Below, piece after piece: positions 1 to 8,634 of a DNA stretch of 64,000 nt. Made by a program: the position numbers and the translations under genes. The stretch lies in the NCBI GenBank assembly GCA_003343995.1, contig QAKE01000078.1:11031-75030 (forward strand), given 5' to 3'. The notes below the pieces were generated by a model. The model was given only the letters and a program-made list of their open reading frames with translations. It had not been told where the DNA came from and did not search any database. Numbering within the stretch: position 1 is the first letter of the stretch; each line of letters begins with the position of its first letter. Source of the DNA: Bacillota bacterium. Lineage in GTDB: Bacteria; Bacillota; Clostridia; Christensenellales; Borkfalkiaceae.

Positions 1-446
1 AGCAAATCGTATCGATCACGGCGGACTGCGATAAGGACGCGCTCGTCGTCGAGGTCGTCAAAAACGGACCCGCCTGCCATTTGGGTACGGAAAGCTGTTT
101 TAACGACGTCCTTTATCAGAGCGAAAGCGTAAATCCCTTTTCCATGGAAGGGCTGTATCGGCTCATCGAGGGGCGCAAAACCGAGAAAAAAGAGGGCTCT
201 TACACCACCTATCTCTTTGAACAGGGTATCGATAAAATCCTGAAAAAGGTCGGCGAGGAGAACACGGAAGTCATCGTTGCGGGCAAAGGGGGCGATAAGG
301 CGGAAACGATTTTCGAAATCGCCGATTTAACCTATCACGTGCTCGTGCTGATGGTGCAGATGGGTATATCCACAAAGGACGTTTTGGCGGAGCTTGCCAA
401 GCGTCACGTCGTCGATAAAAAGGTAAAACAGCAGAAAATGAAATAA
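1..446 (+). CDS. hisI: HisIE, phosphoribosyl-AMP cyclohydrolase / phosphoribosyl-ATP diphosphatase, 3' part
   Basis: This is the tail of a bifunctional histidine-biosynthesis enzyme; the gene enters from the left edge with its frame starting at base 3. The first visible residues carry the cyclohydrolase signature (DCDKDAL, then ACHLGTESCF with the Zn/Mg-binding Cys). After a short linker comes the HisE pyrophosphatase domain (SYTTYLFEQGIDKILKKVGEE, then an E-ADL-YH helix). Together these catalyse steps 2 and 3 of histidine synthesis in the cytoplasm: PR-ATP to PR-AMP to ProFAR. HisE at the C-terminus of HisI is the usual bacterial fusion. A strong hairpin terminator follows the stop, so this is probably the last gene of a his operon lying to the left. 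The start codon is outside the window. Confidence 0.95.
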   Translation, partial: QIVSITADCDKDALVVEVVKNGPACHLGTESCFNDVLYQSESVNPFSMEGLYRLIEGRKTEKKEGSYTTYLFEQGIDKILKKVGEENTEVIVAGKGGDKAETIFEIADLTYHVLVLMVQMGISTKDVLAELAKRHVVDKKVKQQKMK

Positions 447-450
447 ACGA

Positions 451-487
451 CAACGCCCCCGCGCCATCGGCGCGGGGGCGTTGTTCT
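451..487. terminator. Bidirectional rho-independent terminator
   Basis: A perfect 15-bp inverted repeat (451-465 with 469-483, loop ATC) sits between the convergent hisIE and dnaC-like genes. It ends in TTGTTCT on the plus strand and in a T-rich run on the minus strand, so it probably ends both transcripts. Confidence 0.85.
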
Positions 488-503
488 CTATAAAATATGC
501 GGA

Positions 504-1412
504 TTATTTTTGCAGGCGCTTGTCCGCGCCGCCGAAATGAATGGTGGCGCAAAGCCGTTTGTCGAAAATGCGGCTGAATACCCGTTCGCCGTATCGCGCT
601 AAAAACTCGTCGGCGGTGAGGTTGGCGGTAATCAAGGTGGAGCGGCCGCGCATGTTGCGCTCGCTCAGCAAATTCAGCAGATACGGCGAGGTCACGTTTT
701 TAAAATTCTGTTCCGCGCCGAGGTCGTCTATCACGAGAAAATCCGCGTGAATTAAGGCGTTCATCGCCACGGCGCGGCTGTCGCTGAACAGATCGTGATA
801 TGCCAAAAATACGTTGTTTAATTCAAAGGAGCTTAAAAACAGTACGCCGAACCCCCGCGCGGCGATGCGCGCCGCCGCGTCGCCGGCGAGCAAGGTTTTG
901 CCCGTGCCCGTTCCGCCGATGAAATTCACGTTTTTCGTCTTGACCGAGGGAAACTTTTCGATAAATAGCCGCATTTTTTTATATTCGCTCAAAATGCCTT
1001 TGTCCGCCGCGTCGCATTCCTCTAAAACGGGCAGGTTTTTCGCGCCGATGCCGATATCATCCGCCGCGGATTTTTCCAGCGCGCGCCGATAGCAGGAGCA
1101 CGGTTTCGTGCCGATAAATCCCGTATCGCCGCATTTTTCGCATTCGTACGCGGGGGAAAGGTCCTTTGCCGTCAGCCCCATGGCTTTGAGCAATTCGTCG
1201 TTTTGCGCCGTCTTTGTCCGTTTTTCCCCTTCGAGGGCGGCGATTTTTTTCGCGTCGCCGTCGATTTCCGCAAAGGCGAGCTCCCGCTCGATGTCCGCAA
1301 GGCGGTTGTCGTTTGCCCGAAAGATTTCGTTTTCCCGCGCCCGCGCCGCGTTGCGGGCGGCTTTTTCCTGCGCCGCCGCGCGGAGGTTCGCGTAATAAGT
1401 TTTCATGTCCAT
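504..1412 (-). CDS. DnaC/DnaI-like helicase-loader ATPase
   Basis: An AAA+ ATPase of the DnaC/DnaI/IstB type, expected to load the replicative helicase DnaB onto DNA. The N-terminal ~80 residues form a charged helix. A zinc-ribbon-like cluster follows (CEKCGDTGF then CSC), as in DnaI N-domains. Next come Walker A (GGTGTGKT), Walker B (FLVIDDLG) and the ITANL sensor segment. IstB transposition helpers share this fold, but there is no transposase nearby, and the partner is a DnaD-domain gene directly upstream, so the chromosomal replication role is preferred. The start is uncertain: a TTG at 1418 overlaps the dnaD stop, and ATGs occur at 1412 and 1406; 1412 is chosen here, giving 302 aa. DnaB itself is encoded at about 14.3 kb. 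Confidence 0.88.
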   Translation of the reverse strand: MDMKTYYANLRAAAQEKAARNAARARENEIFRANDNRLADIERELAFAEIDGDAKKIAALEGEKRTKTAQNDELLKAMGLTAKDLSPAYECEKCGDTGFIGTKPCSCYRRALEKSAADDIGIGAKNLPVLEECDAADKGILSEYKKMRLFIEKFPSVKTKNVNFIGGTGTGKTLLAGDAAARIAARGFGVLFLSSFELNNVFLAYHDLFSDSRAVAMNALIHADFLVIDDLGAEQNFKNVTSPYLLNLLSERNMRGRSTLITANLTADEFLARYGERVFSRIFDKRLCATIHFGGADKRLQK

Positions 1413-1414
1413 AA

Positions 1415-2827
1415 TCAAAATTCTATATCGTCCACGTCGTCGATGAGTTTATCGAGCGTTTCCTTCGTATACGTCCGCTCGTTGGCAAAGTGCGCGCTTT
1501 CCTTCGTTTCGGGGCGTTCGATAAACTCCTTGCTGAAGATACCCTTCTGTTTCCACGCGCCGAGCACGGAATTCATGTAGGGCAGGGGGGAGTTTTTGCC
1601 GCAGGACAGCTTTGCCGCCTCCAGCATCATTTCCTCGCTGAAGTTCCACGCGCGCCACTGTTTCAAAAGCTCTCTGTCCCAATGGTTGGGGCGGCGGGAA
1701 ACGCCCGCCGTTTCCAGCAGGACGGATAAAAATTTGTCGTCCTCGGAAAGGGAGTAAAAATATTCCGCAATGCTCTCGTGGCTGATGATGCCGTTTTTAT
1801 GCAGGGCGGATAGCACCTCGTCCATGCCATCGAGGGTGTTTTTGCGCTTTTTGAAACAGTATTTTGCGATAAACAGCAGCGATTCCTCGTCGAATCCGCG
1901 GCTCACCCACGGGGATATATAAGCGTCCACCTCGGTGTCGATCACGTCGTAATAAATGCCGAGCGCCTTGTTGATTTTTATCGTCAGTTCGTAAAGCTCG
2001 CGCTTTTTTTCGGAATAGCTTTCGATTTCCGCCTTGGTGAACACCTTGCGGCCGTAAAGTTCCAAAATAAATTCGTCCAGCTTTTTCATGCTGCCCTTTT
2101 TCATGCTCTTCGCCGCAACGAGAATGTTTTCCGGCTCGTAGCCGAGTTCCTTCGTCCACTTGTTGAAGTAGTTGGAATCCTCGATTTCCGGCTTTCTGCG
2201 CAGGGCGAGCGCCTTCAGTATCCGTTCCAGCTCCGCCGTGCGGAGGATGTAGGAAGAAAGCTCCTGCTCCACCTGCTCGGGGGTGCAAATCTTTCTGGAA
2301 CCGAAATCCCGCGCCACCGCGGCGATGTATTTATAGCCGATGTCCTCGCCTTTTAGGTCCACGCAGTATTTGATGATCATCAAAAAAGCCTCGGGCTTGA
2401 TGCCGAACGTTTCCATGATGGAAAAATATTCCGAATATTCGTTGGTGGAAAGCATGCGCTTGGGAATGAGCATCTGCGCGCTCTCGGAAAAGGATGCGTA
2501 TTTTTCCGCCTTCACCTTCCGCGGCTTCGAGCCGGAAACGATGGGCAGATAGCGCACCGTAAACGGTTCTTGCGAAACGATGGAAACGAGCGAAAATTCT
2601 TCCCAGAACAAAAACGCGTCCTTTGCCTCCTCCTCCGACAGGGCAAGTTCCTTGGAAAATGCGGCAAGCGACATTTCAAATTCCGAATTTTGACATAAAA
2701 ACAGACCGTAAAGATAAACTTTTACGGCATTTCCCGTCGCTTGAGGCAGGTATTCGTAGATAAACGCGTTTTCTACCGATGTGTTGTTGAGGGCGGAATA
2801 TTCCTTTGAAAAAGAGCAAAAAGCCAT
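1415..2827 (-). CDS. DnaD-domain replication initiation protein
   Basis: A 470-residue protein of the DnaD/DnaB-like primosome family, which remodels DNA at the origin and helps recruit helicase and loader in Bacillota. The N-terminus (residues 1-110) resembles the winged-helix DDBH1 region. The C-terminal half holds repeated DnaD-type DDBH2 segments, seen as recurring runs such as GYEPENILVAAKSMKKGS and WNFSEEMMLEAAKLSCGKN, each a YxxxNxI-like motif followed by helices; three or four units can be seen. The ATG at 2827 is chosen over an upstream in-frame ATG at 2905 because AAGGA lies about 12 nt before it and a promoter lies just upstream. It is followed, with overlapping start and stop, by the helicase-loader gene. 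Confidence 0.85.
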   Translation of the reverse strand: MAFCSFSKEYSALNNTSVENAFIYEYLPQATGNAVKVYLYGLFLCQNSEFEMSLAAFSKELALSEEEAKDAFLFWEEFSLVSIVSQEPFTVRYLPIVSGSKPRKVKAEKYASFSESAQMLIPKRMLSTNEYSEYFSIMETFGIKPEAFLMIIKYCVDLKGEDIGYKYIAAVARDFGSRKICTPEQVEQELSSYILRTAELERILKALALRRKPEIEDSNYFNKWTKELGYEPENILVAAKSMKKGSMKKLDEFILELYGRKVFTKAEIESYSEKKRELYELTIKINKALGIYYDVIDTEVDAYISPWVSRGFDEESLLFIAKYCFKKRKNTLDGMDEVLSALHKNGIISHESIAEYFYSLSEDDKFLSVLLETAGVSRRPNHWDRELLKQWRAWNFSEEMMLEAAKLSCGKNSPLPYMNSVLGAWKQKGIFSKEFIERPETKESAHFANERTYTKETLDKLIDDVDDIEF

Positions 2828-2843
2828 ATCGAGCGTAAATTCC

Positions 2844-2872
2844 TTGATTTTATCGCTTAATAATAATATAAT
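2844..2872 (+). promoter_or_regulatory. Sigma-A-type promoter for sbcDC
   Basis: TTGATT (2844-2849), a 17-nt spacer and TATAAT (2867-2872), about 95 nt upstream of the sbcD start. It overlaps the divergent dnaD promoter. Confidence 0.65.
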
Positions 2873-2891
2873 ATATTTCAAAGAAACGCAA
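2863..2891 (-). promoter_or_regulatory. Sigma-A-type promoter for the dnaD-dnaC pair
   Basis: On the minus strand: TTGCGT (2891-2886), a 17-nt spacer and TATTAT (2868-2863), about 35 nt upstream of the dnaD ATG. Its -10 box shares bases with the -10 box of the opposite-facing sbcDC promoter. Confidence 0.55.
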
Positions 2892-2967
2892 GGCTTTTGA
2901 AACAAAATTCGGCAAACCGCAAGATGTTGTGGTCGCGCCGTTTGCGAAACGTACGAAACGAGGGATT

Positions 2968-4125
2968 ATGAAATTTTTGCATACGTCGGACTGGCACGTC
3001 GGCAAGCGCACGGACGGCAGGGAACGAATCGAAGAACAGCGCGAGGTACTCGCGGAAATCAAAGAGATCGCCGAGCGGGAGGAAGTGGACGCCGTACTCG
3101 TCGCGGGGGATATATACGATACCTATCTTCCGTCGGCGGAGGCGGAGCAGCTCTTTTTCGAGAGCGTAACGGCTCTCGCGGGGGGAGAACGCGCCGTCGT
3201 CTGCGTCAGCGGCAATCACGACGACGCCTCCCGCCTGACCGCGCCCCTGCCGCTGACGAAAAACACCGGCATCTTCCTTTGCGGCGACGTTCACGAACGC
3301 ATGCTTTCCGCCGATCTCGCCCGCGTGCGCGCGGAAGGCGGCGAGGGATGCGTTACGCTGAGAAAGGGGGACGAGGGGGTGTTTATCGCCCTATGCCCCT
3401 ACCCCAGCGAGGCGCGTTTTAAAGAAAGCGTGCGCGAAGGGGAAAGTTTTGAGGAGAAGATGCGCCGCTGGCTCAACTTCGCGCTGGAAAAAAACGCGGA
3501 AAAACTGCCCGCGGTTTTGGCGGGGCACTTTTTCGTGGCGGGCGGCGCGGTATCGGAAAGCGAACGCCCCATCGACCTCGGCGGCGCGCGCGCCGTGGCG
3601 AAGGAACTCTTGCCCGACGTCAATTATATCGCGCTGGGGCACCTGCATAAACGGCAGATCGCCTCGAGGAGCAAAAACGCCTATTACAGCGGCGCGATCC
3701 TGCAGTACGCCTTCGACGAGGCGGGGTGGGAAAAGAGCGTGAACGTATTTGAAATCAACGGGGGAAAAACGGAAAATTTCAGACAGATTCCCTTAACCAA
3801 GGGCAAAAAGCTGGTGCGGCTGGAGGCGAACGGCTACGAAAACGCCCGAGAGCTTCTGGAAAAATACCGCGGGTTTTACGCGGAGCTCACCTTAAAACTG
3901 TCCCAGCCGCTCACCGATTTGCAGATGAAGACGCTAAAGGGGGAAAACCCCGATCTGCTCACGCTGGCGTTCGAGTTCAACGGCGGGGAGGAGCGGGAGA
4001 GCGTTTCCAAAAAGCATTTGTCCGACGGGGAACTCTTTGCCGGATATTTTGAAACGCTTTACGGCAAACGCCCGCCGCAGGAGCTCGCCGAACTCTTCGA
4101 GGAGGTGCTGCATGAAGCCGATTAG
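2968..4125 (+). CDS. sbcD: SbcD, exonuclease subunit of SbcCD
   Basis: The Mre11-family nuclease subunit of the SbcCD complex, which opens hairpins and trims DNA ends during recombination and repair. Of 385 residues, the N-terminal calcineurin-like phosphoesterase core shows the metal-binding motifs TSDWHVG, AGDIYD, SGNHDD, AGHFF and ALGHLHKRQ. The C-terminal capping domain reaches the SbcC overlap. The start at 2968 (MKFLHTSDWH) is set by the family N-terminus and a preceding GAGGG; an ATG at 2929 would add 13 non-homologous residues. Its last 14 bases overlap the sbcC start, so the two are translationally coupled. Confidence 0.96.
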   Translation: MKFLHTSDWHVGKRTDGRERIEEQREVLAEIKEIAEREEVDAVLVAGDIYDTYLPSAEAEQLFFESVTALAGGERAVVCVSGNHDDASRLTAPLPLTKNTGIFLCGDVHERMLSADLARVRAEGGEGCVTLRKGDEGVFIALCPYPSEARFKESVREGESFEEKMRRWLNFALEKNAEKLPAVLAGHFFVAGGAVSESERPIDLGGARAVAKELLPDVNYIALGHLHKRQIASRSKNAYYSGAILQYAFDEAGWEKSVNVFEINGGKTENFRQIPLTKGKKLVRLEANGYENARELLEKYRGFYAELTLKLSQPLTDLQMKTLKGENPDLLTLAFEFNGGEERESVSKKHLSDGELFAGYFETLYGKRPPQELAELFEEVLHEAD

Positions 4126-6733
4126 ATTGGAAATAGAGGGGGTAAACAGCTTTCTCGAAAAGCAGGTCATCGATTTTTCCGCCGTCTTGCAAGAGGGGAT
4201 TTTCGGCGTTTTCGGCAACACGGGGTCGGGGAAATCGACGATTTTAGACGCCATCACCCTCGCGTTGTACAGCAAAACGCAAAAGAACAACAAAAAGGAC
4301 GAATACGTCAACTGCAAGGCGAAAAAGGCGGCGGTTTCCTTTCTCTTTGAAATTTTATACGAGGGCAGACGGCGCACCTTTGAATTTTGCCGAGAAATCT
4401 TTTCGGGCAAGCGGGCGGGCAGCGCCTGCGCCTACGAATACGTCGGCGACGAAAAGCTGCTTTTAGAGGATAAATCGGACAACGTTTCGCGGCTGGCGGA
4501 ACGAATCGTGGGGCTCACCTTCGACGATTTCAACAAATGCATCGCCCTGCCGCAAGGGGAATTCGCCCGCTTTGCGAAATCCGCCGACGCCGAGCGGCTG
4601 GACATCGTGGCGCGGCTTTTTTCCTTGGAAAAATACGGCGCGCAGCTTTACGCCAAGGCGAGCGCCAAGGCGAACGCGCTGGAGAGCGAGCGCGACAAAT
4701 TGCAAGCGGAGCTTTCCGGCTACGCGGAATACGGCGAGGAGGCGAAGTCCGCGCTGCAAAGGGAAATCGCGGAAAAAACCGAGGCGCTCGAAGGCTTGCG
4801 TAAGCGGAACGCCGACGTAAAGCGGCGGCTTGCCGAAGAGGAGGAGCTTTGCGCCGCCGCGCGGGAAATCGCCGCTCTGCGGCAAGAGCTCGCCGCGCTC
4901 GACGGGCGCAAGGCGGAGATGAAGCGGGCGGCGGACCGGTTGGAAAACGCCGATTTGTACGACGCGCTCTACGATGCCGAAGAGGAAAACAAAAGCGCGC
5001 ATTCCTCCCTTGCCGAGCGGGAAAAACAAGTTCTTTCCCTGCGCGGGGAATTGCTGCGCGAAACCGAGCGGGAGAAGGTTTTACGCGCCGACGATTGGGA
5101 GCGTACGGCGGAAACGCGCGCGGCGGAGCTTTCCGGACGGATCGCGCTGTTGAAAAACGCGGAGGCGGACGCCGCCGCGGCGGAAAAGCTCGCCGCCGAA
5201 ACGGAAAATCTGCGGGAAGAATACCGCAAAGCCGACGCGGAGAATAAAAAAACAACGCTCTTGCTGCAAAACGCGAAGGAACGGCTGGAAACCAACGCCG
5301 TCCTGCTCGAAACGCTGGGCGAGGAGCGCGATTTGTACGAAGCGGTCACCGCCGGCGCGAAAAGCGCCTGCGTGCGGGAAGAATACACTTTTTTGAAAGG
5401 CGAAAACGAGCGGAGGGCGGAGCGCGCGATGTGGCTGGAGAAAATCATCGAAGAAAAGCTCGCCGCCGCGAAAGGCGGGGAGCGTGTCGGGGATATCGAG
5501 AAACTGCTCGCGGAAGAAAAGGAGAAAAACGCCCGCAGAAAGCGCGCCGCCGAGGCGAAGATCCGCCTTGCGGAGGAGTACGCCGACGCACTGCGCCGTT
5601 CGGGAGAGCAGAGCGCCAAGCTCGCCGCGCTCGCGGAAAAGGGCAAGTCGCTTGCGGCGGAGCTCGGAAGCAGGCGCGCGGCGGTGGAAAAACTCACGGG
5701 CGGCGTAAATTATCGGAGCGCTCTCATAGAGGCGGAGCGGGAAATCGCCGAAATCAGGGAAAAAACGGAAAAACGCAGGAAGGAAACGGAGCAAACCGCC
5801 GAGCGAATCCGCGCCCTTTCGGAAAAAATCGCGGTTTCCGAGAAGGAAATCGAAAATTTTAAAAATAAAATTTACGAAACAGGCGAAAAAAGCAAGAAAA
5901 TTTTGGCAAAGTGTGGTATAATGAACAAAGACGCCGCGCTTTTGCTGCGGCTCGGCGAAAAAGACAAGGCGAAACTGAAGGAAGAAGTCGCCGCGTTCGC
6001 GCAAAAATCCGCGGTAGCGGAGTCGAAACTCGCGGAAAAACAAGCCTTTTTGCAGGGCAGAACCGCCGACGAGGAAAAGCGCGCCGCGCTGAAGCGGGAA
6101 AGCGAAGAGGGCGAAGGCGCCGCAGAGCGGCTGAACGGGGAGATCCTCGCCGCTCGAACGCGGCTTGCCATCTGCGAGGAAAAGAGCGGCATAAAAAATC
6201 GGCTCGAAGAAGCGCTTGCGCTCGTTTTGAAGCGGTACGACGTGGCGAAGCTGTTGCAATCGATCGTCAAGGCGCGGCAGTTTTTGAAATACGTGGCGAA
6301 CGAATACCTCGAGGAAATCACTTTCGCCGCCTCCGCCACCCTGCTGAAACTCTCCTCCGGCAATTACGGACTTCGCTATAAAGAGGAGTTTTTCGTCACC
6401 GACAACAAAAACGGCGGAAAGGAGCGCAGCGTAAACACGCTGAGCGGCGGGGAAACCTTTCTCGTTTCGCTCTCCTTGGCGTTCGCCCTTTCTGCGGCGA
6501 TCTGCGCCCGATCCGACCGCCCCATCGAGTTTTTCTTTCTCGACGAGGGGTTCGGCACGCTCGACGAGGAGCTGGTGGAAACGGTGCTCGACAGTCTGGA
6601 AAAATTCAAAAGCGAAAAGTTTTCCATCGGCATCATTTCCCACGTGAAGGAATTAAAAGAGCGCATCAACTGTAAAATCTTGGTAAAGGGAGCCACCGAA
6701 ACGGAGGGTTCCCGCATAGAAATCGCGTATTGA
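4112..6733 (+). CDS. sbcC: SbcC, SMC-like ATPase subunit of SbcCD
   Basis: The Rad50-like partner of SbcD, 873 aa. The N-terminus has the Walker A motif FGNTGSGKST (about residues 35-42) and the Q-loop region LPQGEFARF. Residues ~190-690 are an Ala/Glu/Lys-rich coiled coil. The C-terminus carries the ABC signature LSGGETFLVSLSLAFALS, Walker B FFLDEGFGTLDEE and the ISHVKELKERI switch. The protein is shorter than the ~1,000-residue enterobacterial form, mainly in the coiled coil. No clear CxxC zinc hook was seen at the centre: the segment around KILAKCGIMNK has a single Cys. The start (ATG 4112) has GGAGGTG just upstream and overlaps sbcD. Confidence 0.95.
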   Translation: MKPIRLEIEGVNSFLEKQVIDFSAVLQEGIFGVFGNTGSGKSTILDAITLALYSKTQKNNKKDEYVNCKAKKAAVSFLFEILYEGRRRTFEFCREIFSGKRAGSACAYEYVGDEKLLLEDKSDNVSRLAERIVGLTFDDFNKCIALPQGEFARFAKSADAERLDIVARLFSLEKYGAQLYAKASAKANALESERDKLQAELSGYAEYGEEAKSALQREIAEKTEALEGLRKRNADVKRRLAEEEELCAAAREIAALRQELAALDGRKAEMKRAADRLENADLYDALYDAEEENKSAHSSLAEREKQVLSLRGELLRETEREKVLRADDWERTAETRAAELSGRIALLKNAEADAAAAEKLAAETENLREEYRKADAENKKTTLLLQNAKERLETNAVLLETLGEERDLYEAVTAGAKSACVREEYTFLKGENERRAERAMWLEKIIEEKLAAAKGGERVGDIEKLLAEEKEKNARRKRAAEAKIRLAEEYADALRRSGEQSAKLAALAEKGKSLAAELGSRRAAVEKLTGGVNYRSALIEAEREIAEIREKTEKRRKETEQTAERIRALSEKIAVSEKEIENFKNKIYETGEKSKKILAKCGIMNKDAALLLRLGEKDKAKLKEEVAAFAQKSAVAESKLAEKQAFLQGRTADEEKRAALKRESEEGEGAAERLNGEILAARTRLAICEEKSGIKNRLEEALALVLKRYDVAKLLQSIVKARQFLKYVANEYLEEITFAASATLLKLSSGNYGLRYKEEFFVTDNKNGGKERSVNTLSGGETFLVSLSLAFALSAAICARSDRPIEFFFLDEGFGTLDEELVETVLDSLEKFKSEKFSIGIISHVKELKERINCKILVKGATETEGSRIEIAY

Positions 6734-6755
6734 CGCGTTTGAAGGAGTAAAAAGT

Positions 6756-8441
6756 TTGGCTGGTATGATTTACACGCCCGTAACGCTTTGGGAAGGCTTT
6801 TCTTTGGAGCTTCCCATGGTGGAAGAACGGGTGGAGGAATTTGAAAAAAACGGCATTATCTTCGAACGGGTGGTGTTCAGCGGAAGAACGACGGAAAAGG
6901 GGCGCGTTAAAATCTACGCGCTCGCCGGCAGGGACAAGCGGAAAGCGAAACTGCCGGGGCTGCTCTTCATGTCGTCCTATTCCCGTTCGCCCGACGAGGA
7001 CACGGTGGAGTATTTCGCAAAGCTCGGCTATTACGTGCTGATGCCCGATTACCGCGGACCGTTCGGCGGCGAAACGCATTACACCGAATACCCCGAAGAT
7101 ATCGCCTACGCCAACGCCACGGCGGAAAAGGACGGGATTCACCGCGTGGAAATCGACGCGAAACACACCTGCTGGTACGAATGGAGCGCGGTGGCGCAGT
7201 ACGCCGCGTATTATCTGAAAACCCGTCCGCAGGTCAGCGGCATCGGCGCGGCGGGGCTGAAACACGGCGCGACGATTTTGTGGCAGCTCGCCACGCTGGA
7301 CAAGGACTTGAAGTGTTTCGTCGCGGCGTTTTCCTCGGGCTGGAGGGCGTATCGCGGCTATTATAAATTCAGCGACTGTTCCGAGCCGGAGCTCAACGAC
7401 GAATCGTATAAATACCTCGCGGGCATCGAGCCGCAGTCTTACGCGCAGTACGTCAAGTGCCCCGTGCTCATGCTGGCGAACACCAACAACCGGTTTTACG
7501 ACGCGGACCGCGCCTACGACACCATCGCCCGTATTCCCGCCGAACTCAACGCCCGCGTAAATTACGCGCCGCAGCGGGGGAAAACCCTCGACGGACACTG
7601 CGCGAAAGATATGGAGCTGTTTTTGGCGAAATATCTCAAGGGAACGGACGCAGTCCTTTCCGCGATGCCGGAAATCTCCGTGGAGGTTCTGGACGGCGCG
7701 ATCTTCGTAAAGGCGGACGCGGAACGGGAAAACCTTGCGGATCTATGTCTGTACGCCGCGGAGGAAACGGTCAACCCCGCGCTCCGCTGCTGGAATTTCA
7801 AAGCGCTGGCGGTGAAAAAAGAAGGCAGCGCGACGGTGTACCGCTATCTGCCGTACGGACGTTCGGGGCAGGCGATGTTCTTCGCGCAGGCGCGTTATAA
7901 AAACGGGTTCACCGTTTCGTCGCGCATCGCGGCGAGGAAGTTCACGCCGGAGGAAATCCCCAACGAAAACAAATCGAACATCGTATTTTCCTCTCGGGAA
8001 AATAAATACATGATGAACCCCGCCGCGCTTTCCGCAGACGGACTGCTTTCTTGGCTGCAGACGGAAGAGCGCGATTATATCGAAATCAAAAAGGGCGCTT
8101 TCGACATCGAGGGCGTCACGTCGGAGGGCGGCATCAAGAGCCTTAAGATCAACGCCGCCGCCGATAAACCGAAGGAAACGAGCATTTTGCTCGCCGACGC
8201 GTACATCCCCGCGGGCGGGCGGCTGACGGTAAAGCTCGTCGCCGATTTGTATTCGGAGGAAAAGCGGGAATATTCCGTGTTTGCCGACGTCGGCGGCGGG
8301 GAAGTGTGGCATAAACTCTCCTTTCCGGTGCAGAAATTCAAAACCGCCGAGGGAATGATTTTGAAAAGTATGGATAAAATCAATATGATCGTGTTCGAGT
8401 GCGAAGGGGAATACCTGCTCAACAACGTATTGTGGGTGTGA
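6756..8441 (+). CDS. Alpha/beta-hydrolase-fold protein with Lys in place of the nucleophile Ser
   Basis: A 561-residue protein. Residues ~30-300 read as an alpha/beta hydrolase: strand PGLLFMSSYSRS, a VLMPDYRGPFGG oxyanion-like loop, a GIGAAGLKHGA nucleophile elbow, a CPVLMLANTNNRFYDADR acid strand and a final DGHCAKD histidine. The elbow should read GxSxG but reads G-L-K-H-G, with Lys169 at the nucleophile site (codon 7260-7262), so ordinary esterase chemistry is doubtful. Residues ~310-561 form a separate beta-rich domain I cannot name. The nearest look-alikes are acetyl-xylan-esterase and PhoPQ-regulated-protein-like hydrolases; this is fold recognition only. TTG at 6756 is chosen as start because AGGAG (6743-6747) sits 8 nt upstream; the next ATG (6765) is 17 nt away. 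Confidence 0.6.
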   Translation: MAGMIYTPVTLWEGFSLELPMVEERVEEFEKNGIIFERVVFSGRTTEKGRVKIYALAGRDKRKAKLPGLLFMSSYSRSPDEDTVEYFAKLGYYVLMPDYRGPFGGETHYTEYPEDIAYANATAEKDGIHRVEIDAKHTCWYEWSAVAQYAAYYLKTRPQVSGIGAAGLKHGATILWQLATLDKDLKCFVAAFSSGWRAYRGYYKFSDCSEPELNDESYKYLAGIEPQSYAQYVKCPVLMLANTNNRFYDADRAYDTIARIPAELNARVNYAPQRGKTLDGHCAKDMELFLAKYLKGTDAVLSAMPEISVEVLDGAIFVKADAERENLADLCLYAAEETVNPALRCWNFKALAVKKEGSATVYRYLPYGRSGQAMFFAQARYKNGFTVSSRIAARKFTPEEIPNENKSNIVFSSRENKYMMNPAALSADGLLSWLQTEERDYIEIKKGAFDIEGVTSEGGIKSLKINAAADKPKETSILLADAYIPAGGRLTVKLVADLYSEEKREYSVFADVGGGEVWHKLSFPVQKFKTAEGMILKSMDKINMIVFECEGEYLLNNVLWV

Positions 8442-8442
8442 T

Positions 8443-8634
8443 ATGTACGGCGTCGGCGATATCATCGTAACGAAAAAAAAGCATCCCTGCGGTTCGTTCC
8501 GCTGGGCGGTGCTGAAAACGGGTGCGGAAATCAAATTAAAGTGCGAAGGCTGCGGCAGAACGGCGCTGTTTTCGCCCGACGAGGTTGCCCGCATGTGTAA
8601 AAAAATCGAAAAGAACAAAGGGGCAGCGGATTGA
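8443..8634 (+). CDS. DUF951 family protein
   Basis: A 63-aa protein matching the small DUF951 family of Bacillota. It begins with a short beta segment (GDIIVTKKKHPCGS), then W, then a CEGCG knuckle, then a helix. HPCG plus CxxCG could form a small zinc site; its function is not known. It starts 1 nt after the upstream stop and its own stop overlaps the TTG start of signal peptidase, so it sits inside a coupled transcript. Confidence 0.8.
   Translation: MYGVGDIIVTKKKHPCGSFRWAVLKTGAEIKLKCEGCGRTALFSPDEVARMCKKIEKNKGAAD

Noticed and set aside
504..1412. IstB transposition helper rather than helicase loader
   Set aside because: No IstA-like transposase is adjacent, and the DnaD-domain gene directly upstream plus the N-terminal zinc cluster favour a replication loader.
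5081..6643. 520-codon minus-strand frame opposite sbcC
   Set aside because: Antisense of a coiled-coil gene; low-complexity Phe/Arg-rich translation.
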